From an uncultured Prevotellaceae bacterium (GTDB taxonomy: Bacteria > Bacteroidota > Bacteroidia > Bacteroidales > Bacteroidaceae), in the NCBI GenBank assembly GCA_937877605.1, contig CALFJA010000055.1, positions 1-64,000 of the forward strand: a stretch of DNA of 64,000 nt. Reading direction: 5' to 3'. Numbering within the stretch: position 1 is the stretch's first letter; every line of letters begins with the position of its first letter. Both the position numbers and the translations under genes were made by a program. Below the pieces are notes generated by a model, which was not told where the DNA came from, did not search any database, and worked only from the letters and a program-made list of their open reading frames with translations. Below, piece by piece: positions 26,217 through 36,095 of this stretch.

Positions 26217-27716
26217 TTAAAGGGCAGCAACTGCTGGATTGATGACGGAAAGAATCGGCACGAGGGCATTGTCGATGATGGGCTTGAAGATGAACGGTGT
26301 TGCACCCAGTCCTGCCACGCAGAAGATGAGGCATGCCACTGCCACGCGCTCGTCCCAGGTGGCATCGGTCAGATGCTCGTAGTGCGGGTCGGACACCTTG
26401 CCCATGAGTATCTTGCCGGCAACACGCAGGATGTAGACTGCGGTCACCACGATGGAAGTACAGGCAATGATGGTGCATACGCGGTGGAATACATCGTTGT
26501 TCTCGAACGAACCGACGAAGATGGTCATCTCGGCTGTGAAACCGGAGAAGCCGGGGAGTCCGAGGTTGGCAAGGCCGGCTATGAGATAGCCTACTGCCAG
26601 GAAGGGCATTATCTTCATGAGACCGCCCAGACGGCGGACATCACGGGTGTGGGTACGACCATAAATCATACCGATGAGAGCAAAGAAGAGTGCCGTCATC
26701 AGACCGTGGGAGAGCATCTGCAAGATGGCTCCCGAGCAGGCTGTTTGTGTCATCATGAGCAATGCAAAGAGCACGAGGCCGCAATGGCTCACCGAAGAGT
26801 AGGCATTGATGTATTTCAAGTCTGTCTGCACACAGGCACTGAGGGCACCGTAGACTACGGATATCGTGGTCAGGATGAGGAATATCCAGGCAAGTTCCTG
26901 AGCGGCTTCGGGCAAGAGATACATTGCCACGCGGAAACAGCCGTAGCCTCCGAGTTTCATCAGCACACCGGCGTGGAGCATGGACACGGCAGTGGGTGCC
27001 GAGGCATGACCGTCGGGTGACCATGTGTGGAACGGGAACATGGCTCCAAGCACACCGAAACCGATGAATATGAAGGGGAAGAATATCTTCTGGATTTCTA
27101 CCGGAATGTTGTGCAGGTTGGCTATCTCGATGATGTTCATGGTCTGGGCACCGCTGAAGAAATAGATGCCCAGGATGCCCAGGATGAGCAGTGCCGAACC
27201 TCCCATGAGCATGAGGGTGAGCTTCATGGCAGAATACTCCTTGGCTCCACTACCCCACACGCCGATGAGCAGGTACATGGGGATGAGCGCCACCTCGTAG
27301 AACATGAACATGGTGAAGAGGTCGATGGAGATGAAGAACCCGTATACGCCTGTTGACAACAGGGTGAACCACAGGAAGTACTCCTTGGTGAGGGGCTTCA
27401 ACTGCCAGGAGGCAAAGGTACCGGTGAACACGATGATGCTGGAGAGCAGGAGCATGACAACCGAGATGCCGTCGACACCGATGGCATAGTGGATGTTCAG
27501 CGGAGCAAACCACTCTACACTGTAGGTGAGGAGCATGGTGTCGGTGACGCCTGCGTTGCGTTGCTGCACGAAATAGAATGTCAGCCAAACGGACAGTGCC
27601 AACAGACAGGACGAGCCTGCCACCATGACCGCACGCACCTGATTGAGGTTGCGCGCCAGCCACAAGAACAGCAGCATTACAACGGGAATGACAACAAATA
27701 ATGTAAGTATATTCAT
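26217..27716 (-). CDS. nuoM: Complex I membrane subunit NuoM
   Basis: The 499-residue antiporter-like subunit has MFMFYEVALIPMYLLIGVWG with the conserved glutamate, MFPFHTWSPDGHASAPTAVS and YINAYSSVSHCGLVLFAL. These mark the proton channel of NuoM-type subunits. It lies 17 bp downstream of nuoL. About fourteen hydrophobic segments fit the family. Confidence 0.96.
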   Translation of the reverse strand: MNILTLFVVIPVVMLLFLWLARNLNQVRAVMVAGSSCLLALSVWLTFYFVQQRNAGVTDTMLLTYSVEWFAPLNIHYAIGVDGISVVMLLLSSIIVFTGTFASWQLKPLTKEYFLWFTLLSTGVYGFFISIDLFTMFMFYEVALIPMYLLIGVWGSGAKEYSAMKLTLMLMGGSALLILGILGIYFFSGAQTMNIIEIANLHNIPVEIQKIFFPFIFIGFGVLGAMFPFHTWSPDGHASAPTAVSMLHAGVLMKLGGYGCFRVAMYLLPEAAQELAWIFLILTTISVVYGALSACVQTDLKYINAYSSVSHCGLVLFALLMMTQTACSGAILQMLSHGLMTALFFALIGMIYGRTHTRDVRRLGGLMKIMPFLAVGYLIAGLANLGLPGFSGFTAEMTIFVGSFENNDVFHRVCTIIACTSIVVTAVYILRVAGKILMGKVSDPHYEHLTDATWDERVAVACLIFCVAGLGATPFIFKPIIDNALVPILSVINPAVAAL

Positions 27717-27733
27717 AGTTTATGCCTCCTTTC

Positions 27734-29692
27734 TTAGATGCTTAACAAAACTAGGGTGAGTGCCACGGCTCCCGTAAGGAACCAGACAGCATACTTGCGT
27801 ACATCGCCACTCTGCCACGGCCGGATGCTCTCGCCAGCCTCGCGGGTACCCCAGGCAACAAAGTTGAAGGTGCCGTCGATGATGTGACGGTCGAACCAGG
27901 CTATGGGCATGGAGACGAAACGGAAGATGACCTTGTGGGTCATGAACTGCCAAATCTCGTCCTGATAGAAGCGCTTGTAGGCTGCACGGTGCAGACGCGG
28001 GAATGTTGCATACAACTTGTCGGCAATGGGCTGACGCTCACCTTTATATATATATGTGGCAAGGGCAATGCTCAGCACGGCCACCACAATGGATGTGCCG
28101 GCAACAGTCCAGTCGAGATGGATGTCGTAGGCCTGCCCACTGGCACTGACGAAATGGCCGAAGGGGATGAAACCGCCCACGATGGTCACCACGGAGAGGA
28201 ATATCAAGGGGAAGGTCATGGTCCAAGGCGCCTCGTGCGGGGTGTGATGGGCATGCGCCTCCTTGTTTTCAGTTCCCCAGAAAATGCCGTAATAGAGACG
28301 GAACATATAGAAGGCCGTCATGGCTGCCACACCGGTCATGATCCAACCCACCCAAGGGCTGTATTGCATGGCTGCCGTCAGAATTTCATCCTTAGAGAAG
28401 AAGCCTGAGAAGGGAGGTATGCCAGCAATGGCCAAACAACTGATGAGGAAGGTGATGTGGGTGATGGGCATGTACTTGCGCAAACCGCCCATCATGGACA
28501 TCTCGTTGGAATGAACTGCGTGGATGATGCAACCGGCACACAAGAAGAGACAAGCCTTGAACATGGCATGGGTGAACAAATGGAACATACCTGCCATGTA
28601 GCCCAGCTGTGCATGGTTGTCAAGCACGGCACCGTGTCCTCCCGGCAGGCAAACGCCGAGTGCCACCATCATAAAGGCTATCTGCGAGATGGTGGAGAAT
28701 GCCAATACGCGCTTGATGTCGCTCTGTGCACAGGCAACGGCTGCGGCATAGAAAGCGGTGAATACTCCCACCCAGACGATGATGCCCATGGCCTGCGGGG
28801 CGTATTCTATCCACAACGGGAACATGCGTGCTACCTGGAACACACCTGCAACCACCATCGTGGCGGCGTGAATCAGTGCCGACACCGGTGTGGGACCTTC
28901 CATTGCGTCGGGCAGCCAGATGTGAAGCGGGAACATTGCACTCTTACCGGCACCACCGATGAACATCAGCACCAATGCCGTAGGAAGGATAAAGGCTCCT
29001 GCGGCAACGGCCTTTGCTGCACTACCGGCAACAAACGGGGCTGCTCCTTCGCCCATCACGACATTGTCGATGAACGAGAAACTGAACGAATCGGTGTAGT
29101 AGCCGAAGATAAGTATACCGATGAGGAAGAACATATCGGCAAAACGCGTTACGATGAAAGCCTTCTTCGAGGCTGCCACCGCAGCGTGCAACGGATAGTA
29201 GAATCCGATTAAAAGATAGGAACTCACACCCACCAACTCCCAGAAGAGGTACATCTGGAAGATGTTGGTTGCCACGACCAGTCCCAGCATGGACATGGTG
29301 AAGAGCGACAGGAAGGCATAGTAGCGCTGGAATCCTTTCTCGCCGTGCATATATCCGAACGAATAGATGTGCACCATGAGCGATACCGTGGAGATGACAA
29401 TGAGCATCACCACGGAAATGGGATCCAGAAGGATGCCAAGGTCAAAGTGAAGGTTACCCAGCGGCAACCAGGTGAAGTTAAAGGGCACGATTGTTGAGAA
29501 AGTGCCGTCGGCTCCACGCGGTGAGGTGAAATAGGTGTAGGCCGTCAGATAGGACAGTACGGTAACGGCACCGAGCACGGTCGTGCCAATCAGGCCAGCT
29601 GTCCTATGTGACATCTTCATCCCGGCAAGTCCAAGAAGCAGGAAAGAGAATGCAGGAAGAAGAAGGATCAATAATGTGAATGAATAATCCAT
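27734..29692 (-). CDS. nuoL: Complex I membrane subunit NuoL
   Basis: The 652-residue protein is the distal proton-pumping subunit. It shows FFSKDEIL, KSAMFPLHIWLPDAMEGPTPV and VLAFSTISQIAFMMVALG. The extended C-terminal part, expected to form the long lateral helix, is present and ends in a hydrophobic anchor (AVALTLVLLSI). It is 16 bp from nuoK. Confidence 0.96.
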   Translation of the reverse strand: MDYSFTLLILLLPAFSFLLLGLAGMKMSHRTAGLIGTTVLGAVTVLSYLTAYTYFTSPRGADGTFSTIVPFNFTWLPLGNLHFDLGILLDPISVVMLIVISTVSLMVHIYSFGYMHGEKGFQRYYAFLSLFTMSMLGLVVATNIFQMYLFWELVGVSSYLLIGFYYPLHAAVAASKKAFIVTRFADMFFLIGILIFGYYTDSFSFSFIDNVVMGEGAAPFVAGSAAKAVAAGAFILPTALVLMFIGGAGKSAMFPLHIWLPDAMEGPTPVSALIHAATMVVAGVFQVARMFPLWIEYAPQAMGIIVWVGVFTAFYAAAVACAQSDIKRVLAFSTISQIAFMMVALGVCLPGGHGAVLDNHAQLGYMAGMFHLFTHAMFKACLFLCAGCIIHAVHSNEMSMMGGLRKYMPITHITFLISCLAIAGIPPFSGFFSKDEILTAAMQYSPWVGWIMTGVAAMTAFYMFRLYYGIFWGTENKEAHAHHTPHEAPWTMTFPLIFLSVVTIVGGFIPFGHFVSASGQAYDIHLDWTVAGTSIVVAVLSIALATYIYKGERQPIADKLYATFPRLHRAAYKRFYQDEIWQFMTHKVIFRFVSMPIAWFDRHIIDGTFNFVAWGTREAGESIRPWQSGDVRKYAVWFLTGAVALTLVLLSI

Positions 29693-29708
29693 AGTCTGAA
29701 ACTGTTTA

Positions 29709-30023
29709 TTAATTCTTCATTTCTTGAATTCGATCAACCTGATCGCTCTTGAAATTACGGTATACATTTATAATAATAGCAATGGCCACAGCGGTCTCGG
29801 CTGCGCTCACACCAATAGAGAATAGCGTAAAGAAGAAACCCTCGAAGAACTCATGATGAGGATAGATGATGCGGTTGAACAGCGCAAAGTTCATGTCAAC
29901 GGCATTCAGAATGAGTTCCACGGAGATGAGCATGGCAATCAGGTTGCGACGGGTGACGAAACCAAACACACCGATGAAGAACAGCAATGCACTGAATACG
30001 AAATAATAGCCTGCAGGTATCAT
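29709..30023 (-). CDS. nuoK: Complex I membrane subunit NuoK
   Basis: The 104-residue, three-helix subunit starts MIPAGYYFVFSALLFFIGV. The key membrane glutamates are in LISVELILNAVDMNFALF and SAAETAVAIAIIINVYR. The start at 30023 overlaps the nuoJ stop by 4 bp; the longer open frame back to 30068 would run into nuoJ. Confidence 0.96.
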   Translation of the reverse strand: MIPAGYYFVFSALLFFIGVFGFVTRRNLIAMLISVELILNAVDMNFALFNRIIYPHHEFFEGFFFTLFSIGVSAAETAVAIAIIINVYRNFKSDQVDRIQEMKN

Positions 30024-30541
30024 TCTTTCTCCTCCTTTCTTGCAATCATTATACCACCGATGATACATGCCAGGAGAAACAACGAGATGAACTCGAAGGG
30101 AAGCACATACTGGTACTTCTCGGCCCCCATGAGGGTCTCTCCGACATAATCCATGCCGACTTCATCGCCCGCCATGGTGGTAAGTTTGTCAAATACATTA
30201 TTCTTTACTAACACGAAAACAACCGTGGCAAATCCAAGCACTGAAAGAAGAAGACCACAGAGGACATTCTTCAACTTGAGATTCTCTTGGATTCCCTGGA
30301 GCGTTTTCTTGTTAACCAACTGGATGGCAAATACATATAGCATGGTTATACCACCGGCGTATATGCTTATCTGGGCAGCACCAAGGAAGGTGTAGTCGAG
30401 CAGGAAATAGATGCCCGCCACGCCAAAGAGGACGAACAACAGGAATGTCGCAGCCCGCATGATTCGCTTGGTGGTCACACACATGATGGCAGAACCGAGT
30501 ATGACTACTGCCAGCATGCAAAAAATGATCAAATTCGTCAT
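30020..30541 (-). CDS. nuoJ: Complex I membrane subunit NuoJ
   Basis: The 173-residue membrane subunit has five hydrophobic helices with FVLFGVAGIYFLLDYTFLGA and ISIYAGGITMLYVFAIQLVN, the conserved third-helix region of NuoJ. It begins 5 bp after nuoI and overlaps nuoK by 4 bp. Confidence 0.95.
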   Translation of the reverse strand: MTNLIIFCMLAVVILGSAIMCVTTKRIMRAATFLLFVLFGVAGIYFLLDYTFLGAAQISIYAGGITMLYVFAIQLVNKKTLQGIQENLKLKNVLCGLLLSVLGFATVVFVLVKNNVFDKLTTMAGDEVGMDYVGETLMGAEKYQYVLPFEFISLFLLACIIGGIMIARKEEKE

Positions 30542-30546
30542 ATCGA

Positions 30547-31080
30547 TTATTTTGTTTTGGTGTTAAACTTTCCTATTGTCAAAGGGGCGCCACCATCAAT
30601 CAAGTTGGGAAGCGAGCCGCCATCATAGACTTCCTTGTCCAGATGCAGCACCAGACTCTCACGGTCGAAGACACTGTTCTCGAAGTCGTTGGTGAAATGG
30701 ATGGCGTTGAAGTTGCATGCATTGGTACACAACTGACAGAACATGCAGTCGCCCAAATCGTATTTGTAGTCGAGCAACACGCGCTTCTTCTTGCCCGTTT
30801 CGGGGTCCTCCTGCATCTCGGAGAGTATGGTGATGGTTCCGTTGGGGCATGCCTTTTCGCACAAGGTACATGCCGTACAGTTGTATGACCCGTCTTCGTT
30901 GCGCACAAATGCCAGACGGCCACGGTGACGCTTCGATACATGAAGGGTCGTCTTGCGGTTCTCGGGATATTGTTCCGTCGACTTCTTGGTGAAGAACTCC
31001 TTCAAGGTAACCTTCAAGCCCACGGCCAGGGTCTTTATGCCACTGCCGAGTTCACTGAAATATGATTGCTTGTTTTCCAT
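30547..31080 (-). CDS. nuoI: Complex I iron-sulfur subunit NuoI
   Basis: The 177-residue peripheral-arm subunit carries two 4Fe-4S clusters (N6a, N6b). Both motifs are complete: CTACTLCEKACPNGT and CMFCQLCTNACNFNAIHF. In an enzyme lacking NuoEFG, NuoI is the likely site where electrons enter from ferredoxin; this is inference from related complexes. Confidence 0.96.
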   Translation of the reverse strand: MENKQSYFSELGSGIKTLAVGLKVTLKEFFTKKSTEQYPENRKTTLHVSKRHRGRLAFVRNEDGSYNCTACTLCEKACPNGTITILSEMQEDPETGKKKRVLLDYKYDLGDCMFCQLCTNACNFNAIHFTNDFENSVFDRESLVLHLDKEVYDGGSLPNLIDGGAPLTIGKFNTKTK

Positions 31081-31094
31081 ATTATTCTATAGCA

Positions 31095-32180
31095 TTAAAG
31101 TGTCCAACCGAATGCAACAATCACCGTCATCAATATGATATTGATCAGTGCCAGTGGCATCAGGTATTTCCATTCCAACTTCAATATCTGGTCTATGCGG
31201 AGTCGCGGATAGGTCCAACGCACCCACATCAGCAGCCAGACAACAGCCAGCGTCTTCCCCATGAACCAAACGATGCCGGGAATACAGTTCATCACGGTGT
31301 CGAAGCCCTCCGAGCCAATGTTGATGGGAGCCCAGCCACCGAGGAAGATAGTCACGGCAATACCAGAAATAACAAACAAGTTCATGAACTCTGCCAGGTA
31401 ATAGAAACCAAAGCCCATACCTGAGTATTCGGTATGATAGCCTGCCGTCAATTCACTCTCGGCCTCTGCCAAGTCGAAAGGACCACGGTTGGCTTCTGCA
31501 TTGCCGGCAATGAGGAAGGTGATGAAGGCTATCAGGGCTGGAATGTGTCCCTGTACGATGAGCCAGTTCCAAGGCCCCGTCTGCTGCTCGACAATTGTGC
31601 TCACCTGCATCGTGCCCGTCAGGATGACCATTGCCACGAGTGTAAGGCCCAACGACATCTCATACGATATCATCTGCACTGCACCGCGCATGGCAGATAC
31701 GACGCTGTACTTGTTGTTACTGCCCCAACCGGCGAGAAAGATTCCCACAACGCCTATCGAAGAAATCGCAGTAATCAGAAATACGCCTACATTGAAGTCC
31801 AATACCTCAGCACCCTTGTTCCAAGGAAGGAACGAGAAAGTGCCGACAGAGGCTATTACAACAAGGAAGGGAGCAAGGCAATAGAGAAACTTGTCAGCGC
31901 GGTCGACGATGAAGATTTCCTTTATCAGCATCTTAAGCACATCGGCTACAATCTGGAAAATACCCCAAGGGCCGACGCGGGTGGGACCCACACGGCACTG
32001 GAAAAATGCACACACCTTGCGCTCCATGTAGATCATGAGCATCGCTATCAGCGCATAGGCCGTCAGAATGAGGACGCCTACCAGCACACACTCAATCAAA
32101 ACAGCCACACCGTTGCTCAAGCCAAGCGTTTCCAGCAGCAACCCTTCAAACCATTTTGTTACTAATGAAAAATCAAACAT
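31095..32180 (-). CDS. nuoH: Complex I membrane subunit NuoH
   Basis: The 361-residue subunit forms the quinone chamber with NuoB and NuoD. Typical segments are [40 protein letters not shown] and [20 protein letters not shown]. About eight membrane helices are seen. It is separated from nuoCD by 57 bp that hold a hairpin-forming repeat. Confidence 0.96.
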   Translation of the reverse strand: MFDFSLVTKWFEGLLLETLGLSNGVAVLIECVLVGVLILTAYALIAMLMIYMERKVCAFFQCRVGPTRVGPWGIFQIVADVLKMLIKEIFIVDRADKFLYCLAPFLVVIASVGTFSFLPWNKGAEVLDFNVGVFLITAISSIGVVGIFLAGWGSNNKYSVVSAMRGAVQMISYEMSLGLTLVAMVILTGTMQVSTIVEQQTGPWNWLIVQGHIPALIAFITFLIAGNAEANRGPFDLAEAESELTAGYHTEYSGMGFGFYYLAEFMNLFVISGIAVTIFLGGWAPINIGSEGFDTVMNCIPGIVWFMGKTLAVVWLLMWVRWTYPRLRIDQILKLEWKYLMPLALINIILMTVIVAFGWTL

Positions 32181-32201
32181 ATTGGTTATTGTTAATCAGA
32201 A

Positions 32202-32232
32202 CTCGCTACGCGCTTTGCATAGCAAAGAAATT
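32202..32232. repeat. Hairpin repeat of the CTCGCTACGCG family (nuoCD-nuoH gap)
   Basis: CTCGCTACGCG is followed by CTTTGC-ATA-GCAAAG, a 6-bp stem, and AAATT. Related copies lie at 14501-14533, 34902-34929 and, inverted, 35919-35948, each within 20-35 bp of the start of a minus-strand gene. Confidence 0.65.
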
Positions 32233-32237
32233 GTTTA

Positions 32238-33800
32238 TTACCTGTCTATATCAGGGATTACGAAATCGATGGCCGCACCTGCTGCCACGAGATCGGCAAC
32301 CTTCTGCCCGCGAAGCATCGGATCCAAAGCGCCCACAAGGCTCAAACCCATCGGACGCAATTTTAAACGGTAGGGGCTCTTGTCGCCGCGAGAGTCCAAA
32401 TAGACCCCAAACTCACCACTTGCACCCTCAACAGAGAAGTACCACTGACCCTCCGGAACCTTGATGATTGGCTTCTGCTTCACATAGTAATCACCCTCCG
32501 GAATATTGTCTATAAGTTGTTCTATGATGTCCAGGCTCTGGTACATCTCCTCGATGTGCACAAGATAACGGTCCATCGAGTCGGCACCCGTCAGTGTGAT
32601 CTGCTTCCACTCCACTTTGTCATACATGGCGTAAGGATGGTTCTTACGGACATCGTTGCACCAACCTGCCGCCCTTCCTGCAGGACCCGTCACACCATAG
32701 GCGACACAGGACGCTGCATCCATCGGACCGACACCTTCCAGGCGATTATGCGTGATGACATTATCGCCGAACACATCCATATACTCCTGAATCATCGGAC
32801 GAAGATAACGGCACAGAGCCTTTACATTCTCCACAAAATGCTCGTCTATGTCTGCCTGCAGACCACCTATGCGGTAGTAGTTCTGTATCAGTCGGCCGCC
32901 AGTGGTCTCCTCCATCACATTGAGTACATGCTCCCTGTCGCGCATACAATACAGGAAAGCCGTCAGTGCACCCAGGTCCTGGGCACAGCAGCCGCAGTAG
33001 AGCAAGTGACTGTCCAGTCGCTGCAACTCGTCCATGATCGTACGGACATACTTGATGCGGTCCGTAAGTTCTATTTCCATAGCCTCCTCTATCACACCTA
33101 CCAGCGCATGGCGGTGCATCATCGCCGAGAGATAGTTCAGGCGGTCGGTAAGAGCCAAAGTCTGCGGATAGGTGTAACTCTCGCACATCTTCTCAATACC
33201 ACGGTGAATATAGCCAAGATGAGGATAAATGCGTTTCACGCGTTCGCCGTCAAGAACCGTTTGCAAGCGAAGAACACCATGCGTCGACGGATGCTGGGGA
33301 CCAATGTTCACCACGAAGTCATCGTCCGTGAACAGTAAATTTTGCTTGCAGCCCAGTTTCCCGTTCTTGTCAAGGAAGTATTCACAACCATAGTTCGGTT
33401 CCTCATCGTCCGTCAGCGAATAACCGTCCTCACCCTCCCAGTCCTTGCGCAGGGGATAGCCCTTGAAGTCGTTCCGCAGGAAAAGACGGCGCAGGTCAGG
33501 GTGACCAAGGAACTTAATGCCGAAGAAGTCGTAAACCTCCCGTTCCAACAGATTCGCACCCGGCCAAAGGGATGTCACCGAAGCAACAACACACTCTTCT
33601 CCCACCTGCTTGGCCAGCGTCTTCACACTCGTTCGCTCGTGCGTCGCCGTGTTCTCAAGAATATATATACACCCCAGGCCTTCCGCACCGAAGTCCTCAC
33701 CAATAATGGTCACAAGGAAATCATAGTGCGACTCATTCTTCAACCTTGCCATTACAGAGGCAAAATCATCGAAAGATAATACAATAGAATTCAGTTTCAT
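32238..33800 (-). CDS. nuoCD: Complex I fused subunit NuoC-NuoD
   Basis: The 520-residue fusion joins NuoC (about 1-130; [10 protein letters not shown] at 87-96) to NuoD (from about 160; GPQHPSTHG at 167-175, then [11 protein letters not shown] and the quinone-site region). NuoC supports assembly; NuoD lines the quinone pocket. The fusion is also known in enterobacteria and Bacteroidetes. It is 13 bp downstream of nuoB. Confidence 0.96.
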   Translation of the reverse strand: MKLNSIVLSFDDFASVMARLKNESHYDFLVTIIGEDFGAEGLGCIYILENTATHERTSVKTLAKQVGEECVVASVTSLWPGANLLEREVYDFFGIKFLGHPDLRRLFLRNDFKGYPLRKDWEGEDGYSLTDDEEPNYGCEYFLDKNGKLGCKQNLLFTDDDFVVNIGPQHPSTHGVLRLQTVLDGERVKRIYPHLGYIHRGIEKMCESYTYPQTLALTDRLNYLSAMMHRHALVGVIEEAMEIELTDRIKYVRTIMDELQRLDSHLLYCGCCAQDLGALTAFLYCMRDREHVLNVMEETTGGRLIQNYYRIGGLQADIDEHFVENVKALCRYLRPMIQEYMDVFGDNVITHNRLEGVGPMDAASCVAYGVTGPAGRAAGWCNDVRKNHPYAMYDKVEWKQITLTGADSMDRYLVHIEEMYQSLDIIEQLIDNIPEGDYYVKQKPIIKVPEGQWYFSVEGASGEFGVYLDSRGDKSPYRLKLRPMGLSLVGALDPMLRGQKVADLVAAGAAIDFVIPDIDR

Positions 33801-33813
33801 GGTGACTCCTCTC

Positions 33814-34530
33814 TTATTCGTTTTCTGTTTCCGGGTTCACTGCTGCGGAAAAATCTTCCGGAACATGCTCAATCACAATAGGGGCACGACGCTGCCGCTC
33901 GCTACTGCGCTTGCCACAGGCAAGAACCTCATTGCTCACTCCTTGCAAAGCCTCTTCCTTCGACTGCTTGTGGTTTGCGCCACCGAAGAAACGCTCAGCC
34001 TTCACCTTACGCTGCAACTGCATCATGCCATACAGAATCGCCTCGGGACGAGGGGGGCAGCCGGGAATGAACACATCCACCGGAAGGATTTCCTCTATAC
34101 CCTTCACCACATGATAGCTCGACTTGAACGGACCGCCCGAAATCGCACAGCCGCCAACAGCAATCACATACTTCGGCTCAGCCATCTCATCGTAAAGACG
34201 CTTCAACGCAGGGGCCATCTTATGCGTAATCGTACCTGCACACATAATCAAGTCAGCCTGACGGGGGGAGTTACGCGTCACCTCAAAGCCGAAACGAGCA
34301 AAGTCATAACGCGCACAACCAACAGCCATGAATTCTATACCACAACAAGAGGTCGCAAAAGTCAGCGACCATAGCGAGTTCGCACGACCCCAGTTTATCG
34401 CAGCGTCCAATGAGCCCACAACAAGGTTCACTCCGCCACGACGCAAGTCGGCTATCTGCTCCTCAAGGCACGCGTTGTCCTTGAACTCGCCATAGGCAAT
34501 GTTCTTAATCTTAGGTCTCCTCATTCCCAT
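33814..34530 (-). CDS. nuoB: Complex I iron-sulfur subunit NuoB
   Basis: The 238-residue subunit binds cluster N2 next to quinone. Ligand cysteines occur in [32 protein letters not shown] and [18 protein letters not shown] start at 34530 ([10 protein letters not shown]), which has AAGGAG about 7 bases upstream and overlaps nuoA by 10 bp; the frame is open further into nuoA. The C-terminal 50 residues ([17 protein letters not shown]) form an unusual basic and acidic extension. Confidence 0.94.
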   Translation of the reverse strand: MGMRRPKIKNIAYGEFKDNACLEEQIADLRRGGVNLVVGSLDAAINWGRANSLWSLTFATSCCGIEFMAVGCARYDFARFGFEVTRNSPRQADLIMCAGTITHKMAPALKRLYDEMAEPKYVIAVGGCAISGGPFKSSYHVVKGIEEILPVDVFIPGCPPRPEAILYGMMQLQRKVKAERFFGGANHKQSKEEALQGVSNEVLACGKRSSERQRRAPIVIEHVPEDFSAAVNPETENE

Positions 34531-34868
34531 TCCAACGCTCCTTTCTTCCAGGCATAGGCAAGACCCAGCACTAACACAAACAAAAATCCGCCAATCGTTG
34601 CCAAAGCCCAAACGCCAAAGTGATGCACACTCACAGCCCAGGGGTACAGCAACACCGTCTCAATGTCGAACATCAAAAACAGAATCGCAAATAAATAATA
34701 GCCCACACTCAACGGCAACCACGAAGAGCCACGAGTGGGTATTCCGCACTCATAAGCCTCACCCTTCATGGGGGCATAGGAACGGGGGCCTAACAGCTTC
34801 GCAACAACATAGGCGCCAAGCACCAGCGTCACACCCGTCAGGAACACCGTAATTAACAGTAAACTCAT
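34521..34868 (-). CDS. nuoA: Complex I membrane subunit NuoA
   Basis: The 115-residue subunit has three membrane helices and the conserved loop YECGIPTRGSSWLPLSVGYY followed by ILFLMFDIETVLLYPWAV. It is the first gene of the operon. Its promoter is at 34936-34966. Confidence 0.95.
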   Translation of the reverse strand: MSLLLITVFLTGVTLVLGAYVVAKLLGPRSYAPMKGEAYECGIPTRGSSWLPLSVGYYLFAILFLMFDIETVLLYPWAVSVHHFGVWALATIGGFLFVLVLGLAYAWKKGALEWE

Positions 34869-34901
34869 AGATATAAAATTGTTTAGTTCTCGTTCAGTTC
34901 A

Positions 34902-34929
34902 CTCGCTACGCGCTTGCACAGCAAGAAAT
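34902..34929. repeat. Hairpin repeat of the CTCGCTACGCG family (nuoA leader)
   Basis: CTCGCTACGCG is followed by CTTGC-ACA-GCAAG and AAAT. It occupies nearly the whole predicted leader of the nuo operon. Confidence 0.65.
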
Positions 34930-34935
34930 CGGGGG

Positions 34936-34966
34936 CGAAGTTACACAAAAAACAAAACAACACAAA
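34936..34966 (-). promoter_or_regulatory. nuo operon promoter
   Basis: On the minus strand TTTG (34966-34963), 19 bases, then TAACTTCG (34943-34936). The -7 box differs from consensus by one T-to-C. Similar TAnnTTCG boxes precede the methyltransferase gene and secA. Confidence 0.6.
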
Positions 34967-34996
34967 ACGCTTTTCGAAAAATTCTCACCCAACATT

Positions 34997-35052
34997 CCAA
35001 ACGACCAAACCACCAAACACCCAAACGACCAAACGACCAAACGACTAAACGA
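34997..35052. repeat. 8-bp tandem repeat, seven units of CCAAACGA type
   Basis: Seven consecutive octamers (CCAAACGA, CCAAACCA, CCAAACAC, then CCAAACGA three times and CTAAACGA) run without a gap. The stop codon of the BadF gene lies in the last unit. Related arrays occur at 58833, 59909, 61741 and 62050. Confidence 0.85.
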
Positions 35053-35899
35053 CCACATTCCACCTTCCACATTCCACCAAACCCTCTATGGGACGAGGAA
35101 GTACACGACACAAACGCATACCGAATTCCTCACAAACTCTTTCCAACTGACTGCGAAAAACATGGGCCACACCGCCAACAGCATAAATGTCCTGATGAGT
35201 TGCAGCATAGTGGCAGAGATTGTTCCGGAAGAACTGACGGAAGTTGTCAAGGACAAGTTGTAGGATAGCCGGTTCGCCAATGTTTTCCAACACAAAGGGC
35301 ACTAACGAAGCAAGAAAACGATTGGCCTGGGGCTGACAATAGACACGGTCGATAATGTCCTCATAAGTGAGAGAATAAGCCTGAAACAACTTATCGCGCA
35401 GCTGGACACAAGAAGGATCTTTCAATAGTCTATTGAGCAGCATCCTCCCCAAAACTGCGCCACTCCCCTCATCGCCGAGAATATAGCCAAGCGGAGGTAT
35501 TCGACAAACAATCCGCTGGCCGTCGTATAGGCAAGAATTCGAACCCGTACCGAGAATGCACACAAGCCCTGAATCCTCACCACAGAGGGCATGCGCTGCA
35601 CCAAGCAAATCGGAGTTAACCTCGATGGAAGCGCCGGGGAAATTTCTCTGGAGCAAGGCATGCATATCATCGGCGTAGTGACCCGAGCAGCCTGCACCAT
35701 AAAAATGGATACGGTGTATGGTCGCTGGTGATGTGGCTGACAACTGCGGCAACAATTCTTCGGCAATAACAGTTGACAACTGCGATTCACTGGCATGCAC
35801 AGGCGACAGCCCCTGCGTGGTGAGGTATTGGGCGGTGCCATCTGCATGGATAAGCGCCCAGTCTGTCTTGGTGGCGCCACTGTCGGCAATAAGCATCAT
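35045..35899 (-). CDS. BadF/BadG-type ATPase, N-acetylglucosamine-kinase-like
   Basis: The 284-residue protein has the actin-like ATPase fold: phosphate-1 motif LIADSGATKTDWALI at the start, then ILGTGSNSCLYDG and GYILGDEGSGAVLGRMLL. Bacterial relatives phosphorylate amino sugars such as N-acetylglucosamine; in Bacteroidetes this short form is common but its substrate is often unproven. The last residues (ECGRWNVVV) are encoded by dispersed ATTCCACC-type repeat sequence that runs into the 8-bp array, so the native end may have been replaced. Confidence 0.82.
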   Translation of the reverse strand: MMLIADSGATKTDWALIHADGTAQYLTTQGLSPVHASESQLSTVIAEELLPQLSATSPATIHRIHFYGAGCSGHYADDMHALLQRNFPGASIEVNSDLLGAAHALCGEDSGLVCILGTGSNSCLYDGQRIVCRIPPLGYILGDEGSGAVLGRMLLNRLLKDPSCVQLRDKLFQAYSLTYEDIIDRVYCQPQANRFLASLVPFVLENIGEPAILQLVLDNFRQFFRNNLCHYAATHQDIYAVGGVAHVFRSQLERVCEEFGMRLCRVLPRPIEGLVECGRWNVVV

Positions 35900-35918
35900 T
35901 AGATTTACGGATTTTATA

Positions 35919-35948
35919 ATTTCTTTGCTGCGCGAAGCGCGTTGCGAG
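35919..35948. repeat. Inverted copy of the CTCGCTACGCG hairpin repeat
   Basis: Read on the minus strand it begins CTCGCAACGCGCTTCG and ends GCAAAGAAATT. It lies 20 bp upstream of the BadF gene start. The stem is less perfect than in the other copies. Confidence 0.5.
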
Positions 35949-36052
35949 TTCGGATTTACGATTTACGCTCAGATGTCCAGTGCTGGAATGCGTTCGAGGA
36001 GCAAAAATAATGTTTTTTTGGGCAAGATGCATACAAGAATACAATTTATTTT

Positions 36053-36060
36053 TATTTTTG
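36053..36060 (+). promoter_or_regulatory. Promoter of the MscS-type channel gene
   Basis: TATTTTTG fits the -7 box. It predicts a start near 36067, which rules out the long open extension back to 35718 as coding and favours the ATG at 36096. Confidence 0.55.
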
Positions 36061-36095
36061 CAGCAAAAGAAGCAATGAAATCTAAATACATATAT

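Noticed and set aside
35718..36095. N-terminal extension of the MscS-type protein
   Set aside because: A promoter box at 36053 and a signal peptide at 36096 show the gene starts later; the extension overlaps the BadF gene and its leader.
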